The position numbers and the translations under genes are program-made. A stretch of 64,000 bases of DNA from Paenirhodobacter hankyongi (GTDB taxonomy: Bacteria > Pseudomonadota > Alphaproteobacteria > Rhodobacterales > Rhodobacteraceae): the NCBI RefSeq assembly GCF_003664585.1, contig NZ_RCHI01000012.1:1-64000 (forward strand), given 5' to 3'. Each line of letters begins with the position of its first letter. Positions within the stretch are counted from its first letter, which is position 1. This document shows positions 36,455 through 47,418 of this stretch, one piece after another. The notes below the pieces were generated by a model that saw nothing but the letters and a program-made list of their open reading frames with translations, searched no databases and had not been told where the DNA came from.

Positions 36455-37654
36455 ATGATGGCGGGGATCGTGATTGTCGGGGGCGGCCAGGCGGCAGCGT
36501 CGATGGCGGCAAAATTGCGGGGGCTGGGCTATGTCGGCGCGGTGACGATCCTTGGCGCGGAGCCGGTCGCGCCCTATCAGCGCCCGCCGCTGTCGAAGGG
36601 CTATCTTCTGGGCCAGATGCCGCTCGATCGGCTGACGCTGCGCGGTGCCGACTGGTGGACGACGAATGACATCACGCTGCGCACCGGGCTGCGCGTCGAG
36701 GTGATCGACCGCGCCGCGAAGACGGTGACGGCGGCGGGCGAGGTGTTCGCCTATGACCAGCTGGCGCTGTGCACCGGCGCCCCGCCGCGCCGCCTGCCCG
36801 CGGCGATCGGCGGCGAGCTGCCCGGCGTCTATACCGTGCGCACCCTTGCCGATGTCGACGCGATGGAGCCCGAATTCCGCGCCGGCCGCCGCCTCGTGGT
36901 GATCGGCGGCGGCTATATCGGGCTCGAGGCCGCGGCGGTCGCCTCGAAACTCGGGCTGAGCGTGACGCTGATCGAGGCGGCGCCGCGCATCCTCGGCCGC
37001 GTCGCCTGCGCCGAGACCGCCGGCGCCATCCGCGCCCTGCATGTCGCCCATGGCGTCACCATCCTCGAGGGGATCGGGCTGAAGCGGCTGACCGGCGAGA
37101 CCCGCGTCACCGGCGCCGAGCTGGCCGACGGCCGGGTCATCGACGCCGATTTCGTCATCACCGGCATCGGCGTCACGCCCGAGACCGGGCTGGCCGCGGC
37201 GGCGGGACTGAAGGTCGAGAACGGCATCGCCGTCGATGCGACGGGCCGCACAGACGACCCGTCGATCTGGGCCGCGGGCGATTGCGCCGCCTTCCCCTGG
37301 ATGGGCGCGCGGCTGCGCATGGAAAGCGTCGGCAACGCCATCGACATGGGCGAGCTGGTGGCCGAGAACATGCTGGGCGCCGGCAAGGCCTATGCGCCCA
37401 GGCCCTGGTTCTGGTCCGACCAGTTCGACGCCAAGCTGCAGATCGCCGGGCTCAACACCGGCTATGACCGGGTGGTGACGCGGCAGGGCGAGGGCGCCTC
37501 GTTCTGGTATTTCCGCGGCGAGACTCTGATCGCCGTCGACGCGCTGAACGATGCCCGGGCCTATATGATCGGCAAGCGGCTGATCGAGGCGGGCAAGCCC
37601 GTGACGCCCGAACAGATCGCCACCGAAACAGACCTGAAGGCGCTGATGAAATGA
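36455..37654 (+). CDS. FAD-dependent ferredoxin reductase
   Basis: A 399-residue flavoprotein like putidaredoxin and rubredoxin reductases. FAD motif IVIVGGGQAAASMAAKLRGL, PYQRPPLSKGYLLG, NADH motif VVIGGGYIGLEAAAVASKLG and second FAD motif SIWAAGDCAAFPW are in order, with the C-terminal reductase domain (WFWSDQFDAKLQIAGL). It passes NADH electrons to a [2Fe-2S] ferredoxin; no partner ferredoxin or P450 is near. Overlaps rsmD by four bases. Confidence 0.92.
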   Translation: MMAGIVIVGGGQAAASMAAKLRGLGYVGAVTILGAEPVAPYQRPPLSKGYLLGQMPLDRLTLRGADWWTTNDITLRTGLRVEVIDRAAKTVTAAGEVFAYDQLALCTGAPPRRLPAAIGGELPGVYTVRTLADVDAMEPEFRAGRRLVVIGGGYIGLEAAAVASKLGLSVTLIEAAPRILGRVACAETAGAIRALHVAHGVTILEGIGLKRLTGETRVTGAELADGRVIDADFVITGIGVTPETGLAAAAGLKVENGIAVDATGRTDDPSIWAAGDCAAFPWMGARLRMESVGNAIDMGELVAENMLGAGKAYAPRPWFWSDQFDAKLQIAGLNTGYDRVVTRQGEGASFWYFRGETLIAVDALNDARAYMIGKRLIEAGKPVTPEQIATETDLKALMK

Positions 37655-38214
37655 GGATCATCGGGGGAGACCGCCGTGGCCTGAAGCTCGCCGATGTGGG
37701 CGAGGGCGATGCGCAGGCGCATCTGCGCCCGACGACCGACCGCGTGCGCGAGTCGATCTTCAACCTTCTGATCAACGGCACGCACGGCAACCCGGTGCCG
37801 GGCGCGCGGGTGCTTGACCTCTTCGCCGGCACCGGCGCGCTTGGTCTCGAGGCGCTGTCGCGTGGCGCGGCGCGCGTGGCCTTCGTCGACGACGGCACCG
37901 CGGCGCGCGCGCTTCTGCGCCGCAACATCGAGCTGATGCGGGCGATGGGCGTCACCGATGTCTGGCGCCGCGACGCCACCGCCATGGGCCCGTGCCGTGG
38001 TGCGGGCTATGACCTTGTCTTCCTCGATCCGCCCTATGGCATGGGGCTGGGCGAGAAGGCGGTGGCCTCCTGCCTCGCGAATGGCTGGATCGCCCCGGGC
38101 GCGATGATCGTGTGGGAGGAAAGCGTTTCCCCCGCCGTGCCCGCGCCGCTCGAACAGATCGACCAGCGCCGCTACGGCGATACCCTTGTCACCCTTGCCC
38201 GGATGCCCGCATGA
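37651..38214 (+). CDS. rsmD: 16S rRNA (guanine-966-N2)-methyltransferase RsmD
   Basis: A 187-residue AdoMet-dependent enzyme that methylates G966 of 16S rRNA in the small subunit. MRIIGGDRRGLKL, RPTTDRVRESIFNLL, VLDLFAGTGALGLEALSRGA (AdoMet site) and FLDPPYGMGLG (catalytic DPPY) give a confident call. ATGA overlaps with the reductase upstream and the HAD gene downstream indicate one transcript. Confidence 0.95.
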   Translation: MRIIGGDRRGLKLADVGEGDAQAHLRPTTDRVRESIFNLLINGTHGNPVPGARVLDLFAGTGALGLEALSRGAARVAFVDDGTAARALLRRNIELMRAMGVTDVWRRDATAMGPCRGAGYDLVFLDPPYGMGLGEKAVASCLANGWIAPGAMIVWEESVSPAVPAPLEQIDQRRYGDTLVTLARMPA

Positions 38215-38858
38215 AACCCCAGGCTGTTCTTTTCGACTGCGACGGCGTGCTCGTCGACAGCGAGCCCGCCACCTTCGCCCTGATCCAGTCGGACTTTGCC
38301 GCGCACGGGCTGCCGATGGAGATCCCGGCGCTCGAGGATCTGTTCATCGGCGGCACCATCGAGGGCGTGGCCGAGCAGGGCCGGGCGCTTGGCGCGGCGC
38401 TGCCCGCCGATTGGGTCGACAGCTATTACCCGCGGCTCTACGCCCGGCTGCGCGCCGGCACGCCGCTGATGCCGGGGGTGGCCGCGCTGCTCGCCCGGCT
38501 TGACGCCGAGGGGATTCCCTTCGCCGTCGGCTCGAACGGGCGCGGCGCGAAGATGGAGGCGACGCTGGGCCAGCACCCGAAGATCCGCGCCCGGCTCGAG
38601 GGGCTGCTGTTCTCGGGCCAGGATCTGGGCTGCCCGAAACCCGCGCCCGATCTTTACCTGCACGCGGCCCGCGCGCTTGGCGCCGATCCGGCGCGCTGCG
38701 TGGTGATCGAGGACAGCGCGACCGGCGCGCGCGCGGCGAAGGCCGCCGGCATGCGCTGTCTCGGCTATGCGCCGCAGGGAGAGAACCCGCGGCTTGCGGC
38801 GGCGGGGGCAGAGATCTTCACCGACATGGCGCAGGTGCCGGCCCTGATCGGGCTCTGA
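38211..38858 (+). CDS. HAD-superfamily phosphatase
   Basis: A 215-residue HAD subfamily IA hydrolase. Motif I FDCDGVLVDSEPATF has the nucleophile Asp and acid Asp; motif II GSNG; motif III GCPKPAPDLYL lysine; motif IV VIEDSATGARAA. The cap (about 15-85) resembles beta-phosphoglucomutase and sugar-phosphate phosphatases; the substrate cannot be told. ATGA overlap with rsmD. Confidence 0.9.
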   Translation: MKPQAVLFDCDGVLVDSEPATFALIQSDFAAHGLPMEIPALEDLFIGGTIEGVAEQGRALGAALPADWVDSYYPRLYARLRAGTPLMPGVAALLARLDAEGIPFAVGSNGRGAKMEATLGQHPKIRARLEGLLFSGQDLGCPKPAPDLYLHAARALGADPARCVVIEDSATGARAAKAAGMRCLGYAPQGENPRLAAAGAEIFTDMAQVPALIGL

Positions 38859-38867
38859 GCCTTCGGT

Positions 38868-38914
38868 GTTTTCCTGGCGAAAATACTCCGGGGGCCCGGG
38901 GGCAGGGCCCCCGG
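38868..38914 (-). terminator. Terminator between HAD gene and map, with conserved tail
   Basis: On the minus strand, 14 bases after the map stop, CCGGGGGCCC / GGGCCCCCGG forms a ten-base-pair stem and is followed by GGAGTATTTTCGCCAGGAAA. The same tail, with two changes, follows dnaN at 47373. It lies between converging genes and may serve both. Confidence 0.7.
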
Positions 38915-38927
38915 CGCTTCCCCCGGC

Positions 38928-39740
38928 TCAGCGCCAGGTCGGATGGAAGCGGTTCGCGGGCGAGAGGGTGAAGATCTCGCAGCCGTCGGCGGTCACGCCC
39001 ACGCAATGCTCGAACTGCGCCGACAGCGACTTGTCGCGGGTCACCGCGGTCCAGTCGTCGGCCAGCACCTTGGTTTCATAGCGGCCAAGGTTCACCATCG
39101 GCTCGATGGTGAAGATCATCCCCTCTTCCAGCACCGGGCCCGAGCCCGCGCGGCCGTAATGCAGCACGTTCGGCGGGGCGTGGAAGACGCGGCCGACGCC
39201 ATGGCCGCAGAAGTCGCGCACCACGCTCATCCGGTTGCCCTCGACATAGGTCTGGATCGCGTGGCCGATGTCGCCGAAGGTGTTGCCGGGCTTCACCTGC
39301 TCGATGCCGATCATCAGCGATTCATGGGTGACGTCGATCAGCCGCTCGGCCTTGCGGCTGAGATTGCCCGCGACATACATCCGCGAGCTGTCGCCGAACC
39401 AGCCGTCGAGGATGACGGTGACGTCGATGTTCAGGATGTCGCCGTCGTGCAGCACCTTGTCCGAGGGGATGCCATGGCACACGACATGGTTCACCGAGAT
39501 GCACGAGGCGTGCTTGTAGCCCCGATAGCCGATCGTCGCCGAGGTGGCGCCGAGCTCGACAAGGCGGTTGCGGATGAAATCATCGAGCTCTGCCGTGGTC
39601 ACGCCCGGCTTCACGAGGTCGGCGACCTCGTCGAGGATCTGTGCGGTGACCTGGCAGGCGGCGCGGATGCCATCGAAATCGCTGGTGGTGTTGTAGATGC
39701 GAATCCCGTCCTTGGTGACGCGGCCCCGACTCTCTTCCAC
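38928..39740 (-). CDS. map: Methionine aminopeptidase, type I
   Basis: A 270-residue metalloenzyme removing the initiator methionine. Metal ligands are seen in NIDVTVILDGWFGDSSR (two Asp), GHGVGRVFH (His), FTIEPMV (Glu) and AQFEHCVGVT (Glu); His in VVCHGIPS contacts substrate. Start is GTG at 39740 with GGAGAAG four bases before it. Length is standard for the type I class. Confidence 0.96.
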   Translation of the reverse strand: MEESRGRVTKDGIRIYNTTSDFDGIRAACQVTAQILDEVADLVKPGVTTAELDDFIRNRLVELGATSATIGYRGYKHASCISVNHVVCHGIPSDKVLHDGDILNIDVTVILDGWFGDSSRMYVAGNLSRKAERLIDVTHESLMIGIEQVKPGNTFGDIGHAIQTYVEGNRMSVVRDFCGHGVGRVFHAPPNVLHYGRAGSGPVLEEGMIFTIEPMVNLGRYETKVLADDWTAVTRDKSLSAQFEHCVGVTADGCEIFTLSPANRFHPTWR

Positions 39741-39855
39741 TGATCTTCTCCTGCTTGTTGGCCCCCTAGATAGTCACAAAAGCATGGCTTGGCCAGAGCC
39801 GGGCTTTTCCGGCACCGGGCGCGGGCCTATACATTTGCGCAAAAGGAGGCCCGAC

Positions 39856-40584
39856 ATGCCCAATCCGACCGCTGCCATCCTGATCATCGGCGACGAGATC
39901 CTCACCGGCCGCACCCGCGAGGGCAACGCCTGGTTCCTCGCGCAGGAGCTGGTCAAGGTGGGCATCGACCTGCGCCAGATCCGCGTCATCGGCGACGACC
40001 ACGCCACCATCGTCGCCGCGGTGCGCGAGCTCTCGGCGGCGCATGACCAGCTCTTCACCTCGGGCGGCATCGGGCCGACGCATGACGACATCACCGCCGA
40101 TGCCGTGGCCGATGCCTTTGGCCGCACCATCGGCGTGCGCGAGGATGCCCGCGCGATCCTGGCCGCCCATTACGCCGCCCGCGGCCTCGAGTTCACCGAG
40201 GCGCGGCTGCGCATGGCACGCATCCCCGAGGGGGCGGCGCTGATCGACAACCCGGTCTCGGCGGCGCCGGGCTTCTCGGTCGAGAACTGCCACGTGATGG
40301 CGGGGGTGCCGAACATCTTCCATGCGATGGTGGCGGGGCTTCTGCCGCGGCTCACCGGCGGCGCGCCGCTCCTCAGCCGCAGCCTTCAGCTGATGGTGCC
40401 CGAGGCGACGATCGCCGACGCGCTGCGCGCGCTTGCCGCGGCGCATCCCGAGGCGAGCTTCGGCTCCTATCCCTTCGTCACCGAGGGGCGTTATGGCACC
40501 AACCTCGTGGTGCGCTCGACCGTTCCCGCGGCGCTCGAAGGGGCCTTCGCCGCGCTGCAGGCCACCTTCCCGGAGGGGCAATGA
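39856..40584 (+). CDS. Molybdopterin-binding / CinA N-terminal domain protein
   Basis: A 242-residue protein with one MoCF_biosynth domain (about 5-170): AAILIIGDEILTGRTREGNA, FTSGGIGPTHDDITADAVAD, VMAGVPNIFHAM. It matches CinA-type proteins without their C-terminal NMN deamidase domain, a common arrangement in alphaproteobacteria. The N-terminal domain of CinA acts as an ADP-ribose or nucleotide pyrophosphatase in some bacteria; here it is uncertain. A strong AAGGAGG lies before the ATG. ATGA overlap with the GNAT gene. Confidence 0.87.
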   Translation: MPNPTAAILIIGDEILTGRTREGNAWFLAQELVKVGIDLRQIRVIGDDHATIVAAVRELSAAHDQLFTSGGIGPTHDDITADAVADAFGRTIGVREDARAILAAHYAARGLEFTEARLRMARIPEGAALIDNPVSAAPGFSVENCHVMAGVPNIFHAMVAGLLPRLTGGAPLLSRSLQLMVPEATIADALRALAAAHPEASFGSYPFVTEGRYGTNLVVRSTVPAALEGAFAALQATFPEGQ

Positions 40585-41291
40585 CCGATCTTTTCGAGGT
40601 GATCGACGCCACCTGGCCCGCCGCCAGCACCCGGCTTGCGGGCGGGTTCAAGGTGCGCGAGGGGCTGGGCGGCGGCTCGCGCGTCAGCACCGCAAGCCTT
40701 GAAGTGCCGCTGGACGAGGCAGACATCGATGCCGCCGTCGCCGCGCATCGCGCCCTTGGCCAGCCGCCGAAGTTCATCGTCCGTCCGGGCGAGGCGGCGC
40801 TGGATGCGGCGCTGGCCGCGCGCGGCTTCGAACTCTTCGACCCGGTCACCCTCTTCACCGCGCCGATTGCGGCGCTGCCCTCCGACGTGCCGCCGGTCAC
40901 CGCCTTCGCGCATTGGCCGCCGCTGGCCATCACCCGCGAGGTCTGGAGCGAGGGCGAGATCGGCCCCGAGCGTCAGGCGGTGGCCGAGCGCGCGGCGGGC
41001 CCGAAGGCCGCGGTTCTGGGCCGCACGTCCGACCGCGCCGCGGGGGCGGGTTTCGTCGCGATCCACGACGGCGTCGCGATGCTGCACGCGCTCGAGGTGC
41101 TGCCCGCCTTCCGCCGTCGCGGCCTTGCCCGCGCGATCATGGCCGAAGCCGTCCGCTGGGCCGGGGGCGAGGGCGCCGAGACCTTCGCCCTGGTCGTGCG
41201 CAGCGCCAATGCGCCGGCGATTGCCCTTTATACCGCGCTCGGCATGGTGCCGGCCGGCAATTACCACTATCGCCGCGAGCCTGCCGCATGA
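40581..41291 (+). CDS. GNAT-family N-acetyltransferase
   Basis: A 236-residue protein with the GNAT fold in the C-terminal half: HALEVLPAFRRRGLARAIMA holds the R/Q-x-x-G-x-G/A acetyl-CoA loop and ALVVRSANAPAIALYTALGM the closing helix. The N-terminal part may be a second, degenerate GNAT domain. Substrate unknown. ATGA overlaps on both sides. Confidence 0.87.
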   Translation: MTDLFEVIDATWPAASTRLAGGFKVREGLGGGSRVSTASLEVPLDEADIDAAVAAHRALGQPPKFIVRPGEAALDAALAARGFELFDPVTLFTAPIAALPSDVPPVTAFAHWPPLAITREVWSEGEIGPERQAVAERAAGPKAAVLGRTSDRAAGAGFVAIHDGVAMLHALEVLPAFRRRGLARAIMAEAVRWAGGEGAETFALVVRSANAPAIALYTALGMVPAGNYHYRREPAA

Positions 41292-42223
41292 GACTGCCCG
41301 TTCTGGCGCTGATTGGCGCCGCCCTGCTTGCCTCTCCCGTTCTTGCCGCGCCGCTCGAGCTGTCGCTGCCCGAGGGCGCCGCGGTCTCGGCCGAGGCCAC
41401 CAATGCCGCCACCAGCTATCGGATGCTGACCGGTCCCTGGCAGGATGGCGTGGGGCCGGCGAGCACGCTCGAGGGCACGCGCACCGACACCGCCTGGCGG
41501 CTGCGCGCCGATCAGGAGACGACGCTGCAGATCCTCGCGCCCCTGCGCGACCAGATCCAGGCGGCGGGCTATACCATCCTCTATCAATGCGAGACCGAGG
41601 CCTGCGGCGGCTTCGACTTCCGCTATGAGCTCGACCTGCTCTCCGAGCCCGAGATGCACGTCGATCTGGGCGATTTCCGCTATCTCTCGGCGCGGCGGGG
41701 CACCGATTGGCTGGCGCTGACCGTCTCGCGCTCCTCGGAATCGGGCTTCCTGCATCTGACGACGATGACGGTGCAGGACGTGCGCCCGGCCACGCCGGAC
41801 AATCCGCTCGCCTCGCCGACGCCCGCGCCGGCGATCGCGCCCTCGGATTTCGCCACGCAGATCGAGGCGAAAGGGGCGGTGGCGCTGGATGACCTGATCT
41901 TCGAGAGCGGCGCGACCGATCTTGGCCCCGAGGATTTCACCTCGCTCAAGGCGCTGGCCGATTACCTGTCGACCCGGCCCGAGGCAGTGATCGTCCTTGT
42001 CGGGCATACCGATGCGACCGGTGGGCTCGAGGCGAATATCGCGCTGTCGAAGCGGCGGGCGGAATCGGTGCGGGCGCGGCTGATCGCCGATTACGGCGTC
42101 GCGCCCGAGCAGGTGAACGCCGAGGGCGCGGGCTGGCTGGCGCCGCGCGCCACCAGCCTGACCCCCGAGGGGCGGGACAAAAACAGACGGGTCGAAGCGA
42201 TCCTTGCCCCGACCCGTCAGTGA
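41288..42223 (+). CDS. OmpA-family outer-membrane/periplasmic protein
   Basis: A 311-residue exported protein. Signal peptide MRLPVLALIGAALLASPVLA, then a 150-residue domain resembling DUF4892-like periplasmic domains (YQCETEACGGFDFRYE), a Pro-rich linker, and a C-terminal OmpA peptidoglycan-binding domain (about 190-308; VLVGHTDATGGLEANIALSK, NRRVEAIL). It probably links to peptidoglycan; no beta-barrel is visible. ATGA overlap with the GNAT gene. Confidence 0.88.
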   Translation: MRLPVLALIGAALLASPVLAAPLELSLPEGAAVSAEATNAATSYRMLTGPWQDGVGPASTLEGTRTDTAWRLRADQETTLQILAPLRDQIQAAGYTILYQCETEACGGFDFRYELDLLSEPEMHVDLGDFRYLSARRGTDWLALTVSRSSESGFLHLTTMTVQDVRPATPDNPLASPTPAPAIAPSDFATQIEAKGAVALDDLIFESGATDLGPEDFTSLKALADYLSTRPEAVIVLVGHTDATGGLEANIALSKRRAESVRARLIADYGVAPEQVNAEGAGWLAPRATSLTPEGRDKNRRVEAILAPTRQ

Positions 42224-42257
42224 CGGCGCCCGACGGAGTGGCGCCGCGCGAGGGAAT

Positions 42258-43163
42258 TCACCAGTTGTCGGGGCCCTTGTCGGCGAAGGTCTGGGCCAGG
42301 AAGTCGATGAAGGCGCGCACCTTGGGCTGGGTGAAGCGCCCGGGCGGATAGACGGCATAGATGCCCAGCGTCTCCATCGGCAGATCGGGGATCGCCTCCT
42401 CGACCAGCCCCTGTTTCATCGCGTCGGCGTAGAGGAACGAGGGCAGATAGGCGATGCCGAGCCCGGCGATGCAGGCATGCAGAAGCGACTGCCCGTCGTT
42501 CACCGTCAGCCAGCCGGCCGAGCGCACCTGCCGCCGCTCGCCCGAGGGCGCGGTGATCTTCCAGACGTTGCCGTTCGACTGGCTGGAATAATGCAGAAGC
42601 TTGTGCTCGTTCAGATCGTCGATCTTCAGCGGCCGGCCGTATTTCTGGAAATAGGAGGGCGCGGCGATCATCCGGCGCGAGCTTTCGGTCAGCTTGCGCG
42701 CGCGCAGCGTGCTGTCTTCCAGCTCGCCCACCCGGATCGCCATGTCGAAGCCTTCCGAGATCAGCTCGACATAGCGGTTGGTCAGCACCATGTTCACGGT
42801 GATCTCGGGATATTCCTGCAGAAAATCGCCCAGCACCGGCGACAGCAGGTTCACCCCGAAATCGGTGGCAACGGAAATCCGCAGCAGACCCGAGGGCGCC
42901 ACCTGCATCGCGGTGACCAGCGCGTCGGCCTCGCCCGCGTCGTTCAGCACGCGCCGGGCGCGGTCGTAATAGGCAAGGCCGATCTCGGTCGGCGAGACGC
43001 GGCGGGTGGTGCGGTTCAAAAGCCTTGCGCCAAGACGCGCCTCAAGCGCCGAGACGTGCTTCGACACGGCAGACTTGGAGATGCCCATCTTCTTCGCCGC
43101 ATCGGTGAAGCCGCCCTGATCGACGACAGTGGCAAAGGCTTCCATTTCGGTCAGGCGGTCCAT
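42258..43163 (-). CDS. LysR-family transcriptional regulator
   Basis: A 301-residue regulator. The winged HTH is in the first 65 residues (FATVVDQGGFTDAAKKMGIS, KSAVSKHVSALEARLGARLL), the rest is the periplasmic-binding-like effector domain. It belongs to the subgroup of LysR proteins of the CrgA/AaeR type (MDRLTEMEAF opening). GAAGGG lies before the ATG at 43163. No divergent target gene; the neighbour on that side is gyrB, which is in the same direction. Confidence 0.92.
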   Translation of the reverse strand: MDRLTEMEAFATVVDQGGFTDAAKKMGISKSAVSKHVSALEARLGARLLNRTTRRVSPTEIGLAYYDRARRVLNDAGEADALVTAMQVAPSGLLRISVATDFGVNLLSPVLGDFLQEYPEITVNMVLTNRYVELISEGFDMAIRVGELEDSTLRARKLTESSRRMIAAPSYFQKYGRPLKIDDLNEHKLLHYSSQSNGNVWKITAPSGERRQVRSAGWLTVNDGQSLLHACIAGLGIAYLPSFLYADAMKQGLVEEAIPDLPMETLGIYAVYPPGRFTQPKVRAFIDFLAQTFADKGPDNW

Positions 43164-43305
43164 TGTGCACCCTTCGGGAACGTTTCTCGGTCCCTCAATC
43201 CATCGGTGTGAAATCGGGCGCAAATGGGGCCCGGCGGGGACAATACGGGGGAATTGCACAGAATGGGGAAACGATCGCCCGTCAGGGTTAAGGCCCGGGG
43301 CGCGG

Positions 43306-43336
43306 GATCGGGCGCCGGATCTGCCGGCGCCCGATC
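43306..43336 (-). terminator. Perfect inverted repeat after gyrB
   Basis: GATCGGGCGCCGG / CCGGCGCCCGATC, a perfect 13-base-pair stem with a five-base loop, begins five bases after the gyrB stop. There is no T-run, so it may work as an RNA-stabilising or Rho-assisted terminator. Confidence 0.6.
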
Positions 43337-43341
43337 GGGGC

Positions 43342-45798
<2,457 letters not shown>

Positions 45799-45864
45799 CT
45801 ATCCTGACAAGTGTTGCGGACTTATAGGAGTTCGGCGGGGGAATGTCACGCGTCAGCGGGGTTT

Positions 45865-46311
45865 TCAGGGCAGGACGGTGCCGTCCGGCAGCGCCAGCGT
45901 TCCGTCTTCCGCAAGCGGCCAGAACGGGTTTCGCGCCACTTCCCAGACATGGCCGTCAAGGTCGGCCCAATAGCCGGAATAGCCGCCCCAGAAGGTGCGT
46001 GCGGGCGGTTTCACCGGCTCGGCGCCGGCGGCGAGCGCGGCCGCGAAGGCCGCATCCACATCGGCCTCGGTGGCGAAATTCTGCGCCAGCGTGATCGCGC
46101 CGGTGCCCAGCGGCACCTCGGGCCGGCCCTGATCCTCGGCCAGATCCTTCAGCCCGAAGAGGCCAAGCGCCATCCCCGGCATGCGGAAGAACACCACCGC
46201 CTGCGTCGCCTCGGCCGGGCGCCAGCCAAGCGCCTCGTAAAAGCGGCGCGCCTTCGTCAGGTTGCGTACACCGAGCGTGATCAGGGTCACGCGCTGCACC
46301 GGATAGCTCAT
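45865..46311 (-). CDS. VOC (glyoxalase/bleomycin-resistance fold) protein
   Basis: A 148-residue protein with two beta-alpha-beta-beta-beta modules: RVTLITLGVRNLTKARRFYE and the C-terminal YSGYWADLDGHVWEVARNPF. The metal-binding His usually near residue 7-10 is absent, so it may not be a metal-dependent lyase or dioxygenase; function unknown. Start overlaps the recF stop (ATGA). Confidence 0.87.
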   Translation of the reverse strand: MSYPVQRVTLITLGVRNLTKARRFYEALGWRPAEATQAVVFFRMPGMALGLFGLKDLAEDQGRPEVPLGTGAITLAQNFATEADVDAAFAAALAAGAEPVKPPARTFWGGYSGYWADLDGHVWEVARNPFWPLAEDGTLALPDGTVLP

Positions 46312-47363
46312 TGCACCTCCTCGACCTGCGAGGTGCCCCCCGCCTCGGTCACCTGCCAGCCCTGACCCCGTGTGCCGAGGCTGTCGAACAGCTCGGCCCC
46401 GGTGCCGGTCATCATCACCTGCGCGGAGAGCGCGCAGACCTCGTCATAAAGCGCGGCGCGCCGGCCCGCGTCCAGATGCGCCGCGACCTCGTCGAGCAAA
46501 AGCACGCAAGGCGCGCCCGCAACTGCCCGCGCATTGGCCAGCAGAAGCGAAATCAGAAGCGCCTTCTGCTCGCCGGTCGAGCATTGCGCGGCCGGGATCG
46601 CCTTCTCGGCATAGATCGCCTCGAGATCGGCGCGGTGCGGGCCTTCGAGCGTACGCCCCGCCGCCATGTCACGCCGCCGCCCCGAGGCCAGCGCCGCCGC
46701 CAGATCCGCCGGCCCCTCGTTCACCAGCGTCAGCGTCGCCGCCGGAAAGGCCGTCGCCGCGCCCGCCTGCGCCGCCGCGATCCGGGTCAGCGCCTCGGTC
46801 CGCGCCGCGCTGATCCGCCCGGCGGCTTCGGCCATCCGCGTCTCGAGCGCGCCATACCAGCCCGCGTCGGTCACCATGTCCTTGAGCAGCCGGTTGCGCT
46901 CGCGCATCGCCTTTTCATAGGCCAGCACCGCCTCGGCATGGGAGGGATCGAAGGAAAGCGTCATCCGGTCGAGAAACCGCCGCCGCCCCTCGGCCGCCTC
47001 GATCCAGAGCCGGTCCATCGAGGGCACGAGCCACAGCACCCGCATCAGCCGGCCAAGCGCCAGCTGCGGCGCGGCCTTGCCGTCGATCGTCACCTCGCGC
47101 GAGGCGCCGGGCAGGGCCATGGTCTCGACCGCCTGACCGCCGATCTCGGCGCGGATCTTCCAGCCCACGGCCTCCTGCCGGCGGATCAGCTCCTCGGCGC
47201 CCGCCCGGCGCAGCCCGCGCCCCGGCGACAGCAGCGACACGGCTTCAAGCACCGAGGTCTTGCCCGCGCCATTCGGCCCCCAGATCGCCACCGGCCGGCC
47301 GTCGAAGGTGAACTGCGCACGGCGATGCGAGCGGAACTGCAGCAGCGTCAGGTCCCGCAGCAT
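46308..47363 (-). CDS. recF: DNA replication and repair protein RecF
   Basis: A 351-residue SMC-like ATPase that helps load RecA at gaps with RecO and RecR. Walker A IWGPNGAGKTSVLEAVSLLS, signature QCSTGEQKALLISLLLANAR and Walker B CVLLLDEVAAHLDAGRRAAL are complete. GAGGGG precedes the ATG at 47363. It follows dnaN after a terminator-like element, and overlaps the VOC gene. Confidence 0.96.
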   Translation of the reverse strand: MLRDLTLLQFRSHRRAQFTFDGRPVAIWGPNGAGKTSVLEAVSLLSPGRGLRRAGAEELIRRQEAVGWKIRAEIGGQAVETMALPGASREVTIDGKAAPQLALGRLMRVLWLVPSMDRLWIEAAEGRRRFLDRMTLSFDPSHAEAVLAYEKAMRERNRLLKDMVTDAGWYGALETRMAEAAGRISAARTEALTRIAAAQAGAATAFPAATLTLVNEGPADLAAALASGRRRDMAAGRTLEGPHRADLEAIYAEKAIPAAQCSTGEQKALLISLLLANARAVAGAPCVLLLDEVAAHLDAGRRAALYDEVCALSAQVMMTGTGAELFDSLGTRGQGWQVTEAGGTSQVEEVQ

Positions 47364-47372
47364 CGGCCCCTC

Positions 47373-47418
47373 GTTTTCCTGGCAAAAAAGACTCCCGCCG
47401 GAGGCGTTCGTGCGCCTC
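47373..47418 (-). terminator. Terminator-like element after dnaN with conserved tail
   Basis: Minus strand: GAGGCG / CGCCTC stem (47401-47418, starting inside the dnaN stop), then GGCGGGAGTCTTTTTTGCCA and GGAAAAC. The T-run after a GC-rich stem suggests partial termination before recF. The tail matches that following map at 38868. Confidence 0.6.
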